The translations under genes were made by a program, and so were the position numbers. A stretch of DNA of 18,531 nt from Corynebacterium sp. Its GTDB lineage: Bacteria > Actinomycetota > Actinomycetes > Mycobacteriales > Mycobacteriaceae. Positions 1 through 7,040 of this stretch are shown here, piece by piece; within the stretch, counting starts at the first letter, position 1, and every line of letters begins with the position of its first letter. The stretch lies in assembly GCF_030530965.1 (NCBI RefSeq), contig NZ_JAUMTY010000046.1:1-18531 (forward strand), read 5' to 3'. Under the pieces are notes generated by a model, which did no database searches, had not been told where the DNA came from, and worked only from the letters and a program-made list of their open reading frames with translations.

Positions 1-908
1 GCCGATTCCAGAGGCGTCGGCACATCGACAACCTCAACGCCCGGGGCTTTATCCAGCAGCTCGCGGGCACGCTCCGGCGTAATCGAACGGGCGAACTCGG
101 CGTGCACCACCATGGTGTGCCCAGTGAACACCGGGATACGCACGCACGTGCCGGCCACTTTCAAATCGGGAATGTTCAAAATCTTGCGAGACTCATTACG
201 CAGCTTCTGCTCTTCATCGGTCTCATCGGAGCCGTCATCAACGTAATTCCCGGCAAAGGGCAGGGCATTGAACGCGATCGGCGCTACATACGGGCCGTAG
301 CCAAGCTTCTCTTCATCAATGACACGCTGAACGCCGGAACCATCATGAGCGAGGTCAACGTCGTCACGCTTCTCGACGGCATCTGTCTGCTCTTTCAAAG
401 CCTTCACGCCGGCCAAACCCGAACCCGACACCGCTTGGTATGACGCCACGTGCAGGACTTTCAGGTCCGCCTCGTCGTGGAGGATCTTGAGGACAGGCAT
501 CGCAGCCATCGTGGTGCAGTTCGGGTTAGCGATAATCCCCTTGACGGCCTTGTCCTTGTCGCCGGGGTTGACCTCGGACACGATCAGCGGGACCTCGGGG
601 TCCTTGCGCCACGCACTCGAATTATCGACGACGGTGGCGCCTGCGGCCGCAAACCGTGGCGCCTGTTCCTTCGACACCGCACCACCGGCGGAGAAAATCG
701 CGATGTCGATGCCTTTGAGGTCCTCGTCGGAGGTTGCGGCAACATCCTCGACCACGATGTCGTCGCCACGGAAAGGCAATGTTGTTCCCGCACTTCTGGA
801 TGATGCGAAGAAACGAACCTTATCGCAGGGGAAATTGCGTTCCTCCAGGATGGAGCGCATGACGCGCCCCACTTGGCCAGTAGCTCCAACGACGGCAATG
901 GTGGTCAT
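1..908 (-). CDS. asd: aspartate-semialdehyde dehydrogenase (3'-truncated by window edge)
   Basis: Reduces L-4-aspartyl phosphate to aspartate semialdehyde with NADPH, the second step of the aspartate pathway to lysine/diaminopimelate, threonine and methionine; cytosolic. The protein opens with MTTIAVVGATGQVG, the N-terminal dinucleotide-binding fold of this family. The acylated nucleophile is Cys131 in ANPNCTTM, and the C-terminal part shows GSGVQRV and HTMVVHAEFAR. About 302 codons are present; the corynebacterial enzyme is about 344 residues, so roughly 40 C-terminal residues lie beyond the left edge. The ATG at 908 is preceded by a good Shine-Dalgarno (GGGAGG, about 9 nt upstream). It lies 80 bp downstream of lysC on the same strand, the usual lysC-asd operon. 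No terminator is visible in the 80-bp gap, so co-transcription is likely. Confidence 0.96.
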   Translation of the reverse strand, partial: MTTIAVVGATGQVGRVMRSILEERNFPCDKVRFFASSRSAGTTLPFRGDDIVVEDVAATSDEDLKGIDIAIFSAGGAVSKEQAPRFAAAGATVVDNSSAWRKDPEVPLIVSEVNPGDKDKAVKGIIANPNCTTMAAMPVLKILHDEADLKVLHVASYQAVSGSGLAGVKALKEQTDAVEKRDDVDLAHDGSGVQRVIDEEKLGYGPYVAPIAFNALPFAGNYVDDGSDETDEEQKLRNESRKILNIPDLKVAGTCVRIPVFTGHTMVVHAEFARSITPERARELLDKAPGVEVVDVPTPLES

Positions 909-988
909 CAGGTGATTCCTCCCAGACAGTACGGACCAGCCAAACAAAACAAGCCAGGCCAGGTGAAACCTAGCAGTGAAACTCCAGC

Positions 989-1606
989 TTAGCGCCCTGT
1001 TCCAGCATAGACAACGGCTTCTTCGTCGCCGCCCAGCGCGAAACGATCGTGCAAGGCACGAGTTGCTTTCTCCAGATCCGAATCACGGATCAGCACAGAA
1101 ATACGAATTTCCGACGTGGAAATGAGCTCGATGTTCACACCGGCATCACGGAGTGCCTCACAAAAATCAGCGGTGACACCGGGGTGCGACTTCATTCCGG
1201 CACCCACCAGCGACACCTTGCCGACGTGATCGTCGAACAACACGCGCGGCTGGGCCGTCGCTGCGGATTCCGACGCCCCGGACCCCGGCTGCATCGAGGC
1301 CTTCGCCGCATCGGCCGGAGTATCAGAGACCGGCACCGTCGGATTCTCGTCCCGCGGCACTTCACACAGCTTCTTGAGCATTTCCACCGCGCGTGAGGCG
1401 TCGGCACGAGGACAAGTAAATGTGATGTCGGTCTTGTTATCGGACAGCGACGACACATTCTGCAGCACCATATCGATGTTGATCTCTGCATCAGAGACAG
1501 CGCGGAAGATGCGGGCCGCTTCCCCGGGGGTATCCGGAATACCAAGAACGGTGATTTTCGCTTCTGATTTGTCGGTGGCCACACCGGTAAGTACTGCTTC
1601 TTCCAC
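989..1606 (-). CDS. lysC: aspartokinase beta subunit from an internal in-frame start
   Basis: In C. glutamicum the lysC frame also encodes a 172-residue regulatory beta subunit from an internal GTG; two beta and two alpha chains form the enzyme. The same signal is here: within codons for MEDIPVEE a GGAGGA motif lies 7 nt before a GTG (Val250 of the alpha chain). From this GTG the product would be 205 residues. That is 172 plus the 33 extra residues of the inter-ACT insertion, so the agreement is exact. The beta chain carries both ACT domains and would include the insertion. The internal start is inferred from the motif and the C. glutamicum precedent. Confidence 0.7.
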   Translation of the reverse strand: MEEAVLTGVATDKSEAKITVLGIPDTPGEAARIFRAVSDAEINIDMVLQNVSSLSDNKTDITFTCPRADASRAVEMLKKLCEVPRDENPTVPVSDTPADAAKASMQPGSGASESAATAQPRVLFDDHVGKVSLVGAGMKSHPGVTADFCEALRDAGVNIELISTSEIRISVLIRDSDLEKATRALHDRFALGGDEEAVVYAGTGR

Positions 1607-2353
1607 GGGAATATCCTCCATTGAGCCGGTAACTAAAGTGCCTGGATCTGTGCTATACGATGACCGAACACGCATGGGAACGTTGAACGCGCGCGCATAT
1701 TCCACACTGCGCAAAACAAGGATCTTGGAGCCAACGGCGGCAAGCTCCAACATTTCTTCAAAACTGATGGTGTCGAGCTTCCGCGCATTGTGCACGATTC
1801 GCGGATCCGCGGTGTACACACCATCGACGTCGGAATAAATCTCACATTCATCCGCGTTCAATGCCGCTGCGAGAGCAACAGCGGTGGTATCCGACCCGCC
1901 GCGGCCCAGCGTCGTGACATCTTTGGTCTCACGGTTGACTCCCTGGAAGCCGGCGACCAAACAGATCTTGCCTTCATCCAGCGCTTCCTGCACACGGCCC
2001 GGTGTGACATCCACAATGCGGGCATTCCCGTGGCGCTCCGTCGTCAAAACCCCTGCTTGCGAGCCCGTGAAGGACTGCGCATGCGCGCCCAGGGATTCAA
2101 TAGCCATGGCCACCAGTGCGTTGGAAATGCGCTCCCCCGCGGTCAGCAGCATGTCCATCTCGCGGGCGGGCGGCACGGGGTTGACCTGCGCCGCAAGGTC
2201 AAGGAACTCGTCGGTCGTGTCGCCCATTGCCGAGCACACAACAACAACGTCGTGTCCTTTTTTCTTCGTTTCGACGATGCGCTCAGCCACTCGACGAATG
2301 CGCTCGGCATTCTCAAGGGACGAACCACCGTACTTCTGGACGATTAGAGCCAC
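989..2353 (-). CDS. lysC: aspartokinase, alpha subunit (full length), with an inter-ACT insertion
   Basis: Phosphorylates aspartate to 4-aspartyl phosphate, the committed and feedback-controlled step of the aspartate pathway. The kinase domain spans about residues 1-245 (KYGGSSL at 7-13, TLGRGGSDTTAVALAAAL, SDVDGVYTADPR). Two ACT domains follow at about 265-330 and 372-445; these bind lysine and threonine in the Corynebacterium enzyme. The start is GTG at 2353, with GAGGAAAGG upstream, giving MALIVQKYGG as in C. glutamicum. Length is 454 residues against about 421 in C. glutamicum. The excess is one insertion at about 331-368, rich in Ala, Ser, Pro and Asp, between the ACT domains. The rest aligns with the C. 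glutamicum protein nearly gap-free from memory. It is divergent from the DMT gene and followed by asd. Confidence 0.97.
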   Translation of the reverse strand: MALIVQKYGGSSLENAERIRRVAERIVETKKKGHDVVVVCSAMGDTTDEFLDLAAQVNPVPPAREMDMLLTAGERISNALVAMAIESLGAHAQSFTGSQAGVLTTERHGNARIVDVTPGRVQEALDEGKICLVAGFQGVNRETKDVTTLGRGGSDTTAVALAAALNADECEIYSDVDGVYTADPRIVHNARKLDTISFEEMLELAAVGSKILVLRSVEYARAFNVPMRVRSSYSTDPGTLVTGSMEDIPVEEAVLTGVATDKSEAKITVLGIPDTPGEAARIFRAVSDAEINIDMVLQNVSSLSDNKTDITFTCPRADASRAVEMLKKLCEVPRDENPTVPVSDTPADAAKASMQPGSGASESAATAQPRVLFDDHVGKVSLVGAGMKSHPGVTADFCEALRDAGVNIELISTSEIRISVLIRDSDLEKATRALHDRFALGGDEEAVVYAGTGR

Positions 2354-2442
2354 CGGGTTCTGCCTTTCCTCATCCGCTCTGGCCTCGTGACGGAACCATC
2401 ATGAACATGAAACCATCAACAACCGACACGACACGTGTGGCC

Positions 2443-2457
2443 TTGAGGATACCTCAA
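2443..2457. promoter_or_regulatory. 15-bp palindrome overlapping the lysC -10 candidate
   Basis: TTGAGG-ATA-CCTCAA is a perfect 6+6 bp inverted repeat with a 3-bp spacer in the 130-bp divergent region between lysC and the DMT gene. On the minus strand its centre reads TATCCT, a good -10 hexamer, with ACTTAG 17 nt upstream. A protein bound here would cover the lysC promoter and lie just upstream of the -10 candidate of the DMT gene. An 8-bp palindrome, ACACGTGT, lies at 2431-2438. The regulator is unknown to me. Confidence 0.4.
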
Positions 2458-2474
2458 CTACCGAGCAGCTAAGT
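2446..2474 (-). promoter_or_regulatory. candidate lysC-asd promoter
   Basis: On the minus strand, TATCCT (2451 to 2446) lies 17 nt downstream of ACTTAG (2474 to 2469). Transcription would start near 2439, leaving a leader of about 85 nt before the lysC GTG at 2353, including its GAGGAAAGG ribosome site. The -35 is weak, as is common in corynebacteria. Confidence 0.4.
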
Positions 2475-2475
2475 T
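2470..2475 (+). promoter_or_regulatory. -10 candidate of a leaderless DMT transcript
   Basis: TAAGTT ends 8 nt before the ATG at 2484, and there is no Shine-Dalgarno in the short gap. Transcription would begin at or within about 1 nt of the start codon. No good -35 is seen. Confidence 0.35.
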
Positions 2476-2483
2476 TATGGGCG

Positions 2484-3332
2484 ATGCATAACAACGCCCT
2501 TGCTATCCTTTTTGCCCTCGCCTCCGCGCTGACCATCGCGTGGGGCACTGTCGTTCGTCACCGAATCGCAGAAGAAGTACCCAATGACGACGACGGCGGC
2601 GCGCCAATTTTAACCGTGATCACCAAACCTCTGTGGTGGGCGGGAACGTTCTGCGCGCTGGGCGGATACGGCCTGCAAGTCATCGCGTTGGCCTTCGGAA
2701 CGCTGCTGGTCGTGCAGCCGATTCTGGTGTTATCGCTCATGTTTACGCTCCCGCTGTCCGCACGGTACGACGGGCGTCGGGTGTCGTTATCGGAAATGAC
2801 ATGGGCAGGTTTGCTGACAGCGGCGGTGGCCGTTCTAGTGATCCTCGGCCGGCCGATCCCCGGGAATACGCACCCGTCGTTAATGACGTGGATCCTTGCC
2901 GTCGTCACAGGGATAGTGGTGCTCACGGCTATCGACCGATTTGCGTACCGCCAGATTCGGCGTGAGCAGGCGTTGCTTCTTGGTGTGGTTACGGGTGCCG
3001 TGTTCGGCTACGTCGCTGTGTTTTCCAAAGCTGCGATTGACGTTTTTGTCCAAGACGGGATCGTCGGGGGGCTTCTGGCGTGGCAAACCTATGCCCTCAT
3101 TATCGGAGCGACCATTGGAACGGCGGTCCAGCAGTCGTCCTTCAATGCGGGGGCGCTGAAGAATTCGCTGCCGGCGATGACCATCACCGAACCTATCGTC
3201 GCATTTAGTTTGGGTTACATCGTGTTGGGTGAATACTTCCAGGTCCACGGCATGGGGTGGGTGGTCATGGCCATCGCTCTGGTTGTCATGATCGTGTCCA
3301 CCACGGTGCTTTCGCGTAAAGGCGTCGATTAG
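2484..3332 (+). CDS. DMT-superfamily membrane protein (EamA/NIPA-like transporter)
   Basis: An integral membrane protein of 282 residues with about nine hydrophobic segments (near 5-25, 50-71, 75-92, 105-122, 133-150, 162-180, 195-214, 231-249, 255-275). A short acidic loop (PNDDDGG) lies after the first. The segment around 214-250, with QQSSFNAGALKNSLP followed by TEPIVAF and LGYIVLGE, is typical of DMT/NIPA-like proteins. The family exports metabolites or moves divalent cations; the substrate cannot be read from the sequence. It sits between divergent lysC and leuA, so export of an amino acid or intermediate is possible but unproven. It starts at ATG 2484 without a clear ribosome site. No terminator is visible after it. 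Confidence 0.8.
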   Translation: MHNNALAILFALASALTIAWGTVVRHRIAEEVPNDDDGGAPILTVITKPLWWAGTFCALGGYGLQVIALAFGTLLVVQPILVLSLMFTLPLSARYDGRRVSLSEMTWAGLLTAAVAVLVILGRPIPGNTHPSLMTWILAVVTGIVVLTAIDRFAYRQIRREQALLLGVVTGAVFGYVAVFSKAAIDVFVQDGIVGGLLAWQTYALIIGATIGTAVQQSSFNAGALKNSLPAMTITEPIVAFSLGYIVLGEYFQVHGMGWVVMAIALVVMIVSTTVLSRKGVD

Positions 3333-3357
3333 TCGGCAGATCTATTTCCCATAATCC

Positions 3358-3385
3358 TTCACATACGTAGTGACCGTGCTACGGT
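3358..3385 (+). promoter_or_regulatory. candidate promoter of the leuA leader
   Basis: TTCACA (3358-3363) and TACGGT (3380-3385) are separated by 16 nt. The predicted transcription start, 6-7 nt after the -10, falls on the A of the leader-peptide ATG at 3392. The leader peptide would therefore be read from a leaderless 5' end. Confidence 0.5.
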
Positions 3386-3391
3386 TTTCAT

Positions 3392-3463
3392 ATGCGTTCT
3401 TTGAGCGGAACATCTAGCTGCGCGGCTCTCCTCCTTATGTGCCGCGGCGGGGCCCGGGTATAA
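3392..3463 (+). CDS. leuL: leucine leader peptide (23 aa) upstream of leuA
   Basis: A short ORF beginning MRSLSG and containing AALLLMCRGG, ending in TAA at 3461-3463. It has three consecutive Leu codons (CTC CTC CTT, 3428-3436) plus an earlier TTG. A Leu-rich leader ahead of leuA is the hallmark of leucine-sensitive control through ribosome stalling. Codons CGC GGC GGG immediately after the Leu run form one arm of a competing RNA structure. Its ATG coincides with the predicted transcription start, which would explain the absence of a Shine-Dalgarno. It is too short for usual gene finders. Confidence 0.72.
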   Translation: MRSLSGTSSCAALLLMCRGGARV

Positions 3464-3501
3464 CCGATCGGCTCCCCGTCGCGGGGTTCGCTGTGCCGGT
3501 C
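3443..3501 (+). promoter_or_regulatory. leuA attenuator-like RNA element (LEU-element type)
   Basis: Two exclusive pairings are visible. Arm CGCGGCGGGG (3443-3452) can pair with CCCCGTCGCG (3474-3483), with one G-U pair. The latter can instead fold locally as CCCCG-TCG-CGGGG (3474-3486), which an outer stem GATCGGC (3466-3472)/GCCGGTC (3495-3501) can extend. The first arm overlaps the codons after the Leu run, so ribosome position would decide the fold. No T-tract follows, so this is not a simple intrinsic terminator. Most Actinobacteria carry a conserved LEU element, proposed as a pseudoknot, ahead of leuA; this is probably it. Confidence 0.6.
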
Positions 3502-3540
3502 GGGACTTGACACATATTCCGGAAACCGAAGAGGAACCGC

Positions 3541-5382
3541 ATGTCCCCCGTTGACGAATTCATTTCCGCCCCTGCCCATATTTCTACTCCCGACGGCGAC
3601 ATTCCTGCCGATCAACCGTCGTGGAACAAACAGCGCCCGTCGCGGATGCCCGCCGGACGCTACCAGCCCTACTTCACCGAGGTAGAACACATCACGCTGC
3701 CCGACCGCACATGGCCGGATAAAACCATTGATCACGCACCCGTTTGGTGTGCCGTCGATCTGCGTGACGGTAACCAAGCTCTGATTGACCCCATGAGCCC
3801 CGAGCGGAAACGTCGGATGTTCGAGTTGCTGGTTACCATGGGGTACAAGGAAATTGAAGTGGGGTTCCCCTCAGCATCGCAAACGGATTTTAACTTTGTT
3901 CGTGAAATCATCGAACAAGACATGATCCCGGACGACGTCACCATCCAGGTCTTGGTTCAGGCGCGCGAACACCTGATCCGACGCACGTTCGAAGCGTGTG
4001 AAGGCGCAAAAAACGTCATCGTCCACTTCTATAACTCAACATCTATTCTGCAAAGAGATGTTGTCTTTCGTAAGGACAAAGAAGGAATTAAAAAATTAGC
4101 GACGGATGCCGCGGAATTAATTAAATCCATCGCCGCTGATTATCCGGGGACCAACTGGCGCTGGGAGTACTCCCCCGAGTCCTACACCGGCACTGAGGTC
4201 GCCTATGCCAAGGAAGTCTGCGACGCCGTCGTCGAGATCATGGATCCCACCCCGGAGAACCCCATCATCATTAATCTGCCCTCGACGGTGGAGATGACGA
4301 CGCCCAACGTGTACGCCGATTCCATCGAATGGATGGACCGCAACCTGAATCGTCGCGATTCCATCATCATCTCGTTGCACCCGCACAATGACCGCGGAAC
4401 GGGCGTCGCTACTGCTGAATTGGGGTTCATGGCAGGAGCGGACCGCATCGAGGGCTGCTTATTCGGCAACGGTGAGCGCACGGGTAACGTGTGCCTGGTC
4501 ACGCTGGGGTTGAACATGCTGACACAGGGTGTTGATCCGCAGATCGACTTCTCCGACATCGATAAGATCCGGCGCACCGTCGAATATTGCAACCAACTGC
4601 GAGTTCCCGAGCGCCACCCCTACGGCGGTGACCTGGTGTTTACCGCGTTCTCCGGGTCGCACCAAGATGCCATTAATAAGGGCCTCGACGCGATGGTGGA
4701 TAAGGCCGAGAAGTCGAATGCCACCGACGACACTGCGGACACCGAACGCGACCGACAGCGCATCGTCCACCGGGTGCCGTGGGAAGTGCCTTACCTGCCC
4801 ATCGACCCGAAGGACGTCGGCCGCACCTACGAAGCCGTCATTCGCGTGAACTCGCAGTCCGGCAAGGGCGGCGTGTCCTACATCATGAAGACCGACCACG
4901 GGATCAACATGCCACGCGCAATGCAGGTTGAATTCTCCGGCGTGGTCCAAGCCGTCACCGACGCTGAGGGCGGCGAGGTCAACTCGAAGAACATGTGGGA
5001 CATCTTTGCCGGCGAATACCTGGACCGAGATGAGCCCATCGACGCCATCAGCATCACTGTCGACGGCGGCCAGAATGAAAACGAAGGTGCGGAGGTATCC
5101 GCACACCTCATCATCAACGGCGAGGAACAGACGATCACCGGCCACGGCAACGGGCCCGTGGCTGCGTACACGAATGCGCTGGAAAGCGTCGGAATTAACG
5201 TTGAAGTGCAGGATTACTCGCAGCACTCCAGGACGTCCGGCGACGACGCGGAAGCAGCCGCCTACATCCTGGCCGATGTCGACGGGACCAAGGTGTGGGG
5301 TGTTGGCATTGCAAGCTCCATTACCTACGCGTCGCTGAAGGCGGTGACCAGCGCGGCCAACCGGGCACGGGCTGCGGCGTAA
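3541..5382 (+). CDS. leuA: 2-isopropylmalate synthase
   Basis: Condenses acetyl-CoA with 2-oxoisovalerate to 2-isopropylmalate, the committed step of leucine synthesis; cytosolic and leucine-inhibited. At 613 residues it matches the long actinobacterial form. The catalytic TIM barrel is at about 60-340: VDLRDGNQALIDP (Arg75, Asp76), HPHND (His280, His282) and GERTGN (Asn316). Asp76, His280, His282 and Asn316 correspond to the metal ligands of the M. tuberculosis enzyme. The C-terminal regulatory leucine-binding domain is at about 435-613. Start ATG 3541 has GAGGA 5 nt upstream. The 77 bp after the leader peptide carry the attenuator-like RNA. The gene ends 2 bp from the stop codon of the convergent aldehyde dehydrogenase, with no room for a terminator between them. 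Confidence 0.97.
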   Translation: MSPVDEFISAPAHISTPDGDIPADQPSWNKQRPSRMPAGRYQPYFTEVEHITLPDRTWPDKTIDHAPVWCAVDLRDGNQALIDPMSPERKRRMFELLVTMGYKEIEVGFPSASQTDFNFVREIIEQDMIPDDVTIQVLVQAREHLIRRTFEACEGAKNVIVHFYNSTSILQRDVVFRKDKEGIKKLATDAAELIKSIAADYPGTNWRWEYSPESYTGTEVAYAKEVCDAVVEIMDPTPENPIIINLPSTVEMTTPNVYADSIEWMDRNLNRRDSIIISLHPHNDRGTGVATAELGFMAGADRIEGCLFGNGERTGNVCLVTLGLNMLTQGVDPQIDFSDIDKIRRTVEYCNQLRVPERHPYGGDLVFTAFSGSHQDAINKGLDAMVDKAEKSNATDDTADTERDRQRIVHRVPWEVPYLPIDPKDVGRTYEAVIRVNSQSGKGGVSYIMKTDHGINMPRAMQVEFSGVVQAVTDAEGGEVNSKNMWDIFAGEYLDRDEPIDAISITVDGGQNENEGAEVSAHLIINGEEQTITGHGNGPVAAYTNALESVGINVEVQDYSQHSRTSGDDAEAAAYILADVDGTKVWGVGIASSITYASLKAVTSAANRARAAA

Positions 5383-5384
5383 CG

Positions 5385-6992
5385 CTACTTCAGGAGCCGG
5401 AGTTTTTGCCCGACGCCGAGGAGCCTTCGCATGATGGCGGCATAGAGTTTCCGGCTGAGGAAGCGTGGGCCGCTGACCGGCATGCCCCGCATCTCCACGA
5501 TGGTGTGGGATTCGGTGTACTTCAGTAGCCCCTCCGCCCCGTGTCTGCGGGACATCCCGGAGTCTTTGACGCCGCCGAGAGGCGCGTCGACCGTCGACCA
5601 TGCCGCTGCATAGCCGTCGTTAATGTTGATTGTTCCCGCTTCAAGGCGACGCGCAATGTTCCAGGCCGTGTCGGACGGGCCGACGACGGACGCGTTCAAC
5701 CCGTAGTTCGTGTCATTTGCCCGGGCGAGCGCGTCGTCCACGTTGTCGACCTTCTCGACATAAACAACCGGGCCGAAGACTTCCTCGCGCTTGAGTCTCA
5801 TGTCATCCGACACTCCCTCGAGCACGGTCGGCTCGTAGAAGCACGGGCCGAGGTCCGGGCGAGCGCGCCCACCTGCGAGGATGCGGACGCCTTTCTCGCG
5901 CGCATCGTCGACAAAAGACTCCACCGTGGCGAGCTGTTCTTTGCTGACCAATGACCCCATGGTGACGGACCAATCAAACCCGGCGCCGAGTTTCATGCGG
6001 TTGACTTCAGCGGTGAAAGCATCGACGAAGTCATCGTACATATCCTGGACAACATAGATTCTCTCGATGGACACGCAGAGTTGTCCCGAGTTGGAAAAAC
6101 ACGCGTTCACTGCGCGCGACGCCGCCCGGCGCGCGTCGGCATCACCCGTAATGATCATGGGGTTTTTACCGCCCAGCTCTGCGGAAAAGCCGACTAGCCG
6201 ACGCCCTACTTGTTCGCCCAGGCGCTGGCCGGTTTTCGTCGATCCGGTGAACATCAGGTAGTCGCACGCGTCGGCAATGGCGGATCCGACGACGCGACCT
6301 TCACCGGTGACGATCTGGATGACGTCGGCGGGAAGTCCGGCATCTTTGAGCAGTTGTACGCAGATGAGCGAACAAAACGGTGTGTCTGAGTCGGGCTTGG
6401 CTACCACCGTATTTCCTGCCGCGATGGCTGCGATGGCATCGGATATCCCGAGGGTGAGGGGGTAATTCCATGGGGTAATTTGCCCCACCACTCCCTTCGG
6501 CGAGCGATACTCGCGCGCTTTCCCGAGCACGGGAATGCCGGCTGTCCGCCGGGCGGGGCGCATCAGTTTTTCGGCCGAGTTTGCGTAATAGCGTGCGTTA
6601 TTCGCGACGTCCATCACTTCGTCGAAGGCTGAGGCGCGGTCCTTCCCCGTTTCCAACTGGATGATGTCGAGTAGGAGGTCACGTTTCTTCAACACGAGGT
6701 CGTGGAAGCGCGTGAGTATTTGTTTGCGCTGATCAAAGGGTGTGTCGCGCCATGTTTTCTGCACCTCGCGGGCGCGTCGGAAAGCGTGGGTGACGTCGTC
6801 TGTGGTACCGATACCCACCCAGCCGACGGTGGTGCCGTCCCACGGATTCTCTACGTTGTGCTTCTTTTCGGTGGCAACACTTCCGGTGGTGGTGTTGACG
6901 GTGAGCGCACGAAGTTCCGCGGCAAGGTCGTCGGGCAAAGGGCCCTGTGCCAGCCGGTCCGGAAGAAACGTAGAACATTTGGGTGCAAACAT
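5385..6992 (-). CDS. gabD2: succinate-semialdehyde dehydrogenase, GabD2 type
   Basis: An NAD(P)-dependent aldehyde dehydrogenase of 535 residues, closest by motif and length to mycobacterial GabD2 (Rv1731), which oxidises succinate semialdehyde to succinate. Visible motifs are TPWNYPL, the cofactor-site FTGSTKTG, the general base Glu272 in SAELGGKNP, the nucleophile Cys306 in SGQLCVSIER, and EEVFGPV. I chose ATG 6992 (MFAPKCSTFLP). An upstream GTG at 7040 would abut the divergent neighbour's start and cover both predicted promoters. A TACACT hexamer ends 7 nt before the chosen ATG, suggesting a leaderless mRNA. No GABA transaminase is in the window, so the true aldehyde is uncertain. The divergent SDR next door could supply it by oxidising an alcohol. 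Confidence 0.83.
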   Translation of the reverse strand: MFAPKCSTFLPDRLAQGPLPDDLAAELRALTVNTTTGSVATEKKHNVENPWDGTTVGWVGIGTTDDVTHAFRRAREVQKTWRDTPFDQRKQILTRFHDLVLKKRDLLLDIIQLETGKDRASAFDEVMDVANNARYYANSAEKLMRPARRTAGIPVLGKAREYRSPKGVVGQITPWNYPLTLGISDAIAAIAAGNTVVAKPDSDTPFCSLICVQLLKDAGLPADVIQIVTGEGRVVGSAIADACDYLMFTGSTKTGQRLGEQVGRRLVGFSAELGGKNPMIITGDADARRAASRAVNACFSNSGQLCVSIERIYVVQDMYDDFVDAFTAEVNRMKLGAGFDWSVTMGSLVSKEQLATVESFVDDAREKGVRILAGGRARPDLGPCFYEPTVLEGVSDDMRLKREEVFGPVVYVEKVDNVDDALARANDTNYGLNASVVGPSDTAWNIARRLEAGTININDGYAAAWSTVDAPLGGVKDSGMSRRHGAEGLLKYTESHTIVEMRGMPVSGPRFLSRKLYAAIMRRLLGVGQKLRLLK

Positions 6993-6999
6993 ATTTCGA

Positions 7000-7005
7000 A
7001 GTGTA
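7000..7005 (-). promoter_or_regulatory. -10 candidate of gabD2, leaderless
   Basis: Minus-strand TACACT ends 7 nt before the gabD2 ATG at 6992, with no Shine-Dalgarno in between. It lies in the 48-bp divergent gap, back to back with the SDR promoter at 7029-7034. Confidence 0.45.
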
Positions 7006-7028
7006 CGCGAGCAGCGACCGAAAAAGGT

Positions 7029-7034
7029 TAGATT
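7029..7034 (+). promoter_or_regulatory. -10 candidate of the SDR gene, leaderless
   Basis: TAGATT ends 6 nt before the ATG at 7041, placing the predicted transcription start on the start codon. The -35 regions of this promoter and of the gabD2 promoter must overlap within the same short spacer. Confidence 0.45.
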
Positions 7035-7040
7035 GATCAC

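Noticed and set aside
3466..3501. The leuA leader hairpin as a classical intrinsic terminator
   Set aside because: No run of T follows the stem; downstream sequence is GGGACTTGACAC. I keep it as a regulatory structure, not a terminator.
3507..3512. A perfect TTGACA just upstream of leuA, suggesting a second promoter
   Set aside because: At 16-18 nt spacing the expected -10 position falls on the AGAGGA ribosome site, with no TANNNT. A transcript from here would also skip the leader peptide. It is probably chance.
4459..5601. A long (380-codon) open frame antisense to leuA and the start of the convergent gene
   Set aside because: It is a shadow of leuA's codon bias in a GC-rich gene. Its translation has no recognisable domain and no plausible ribosome site or promoter, and it runs through the leuA/gabD2 stop junction.
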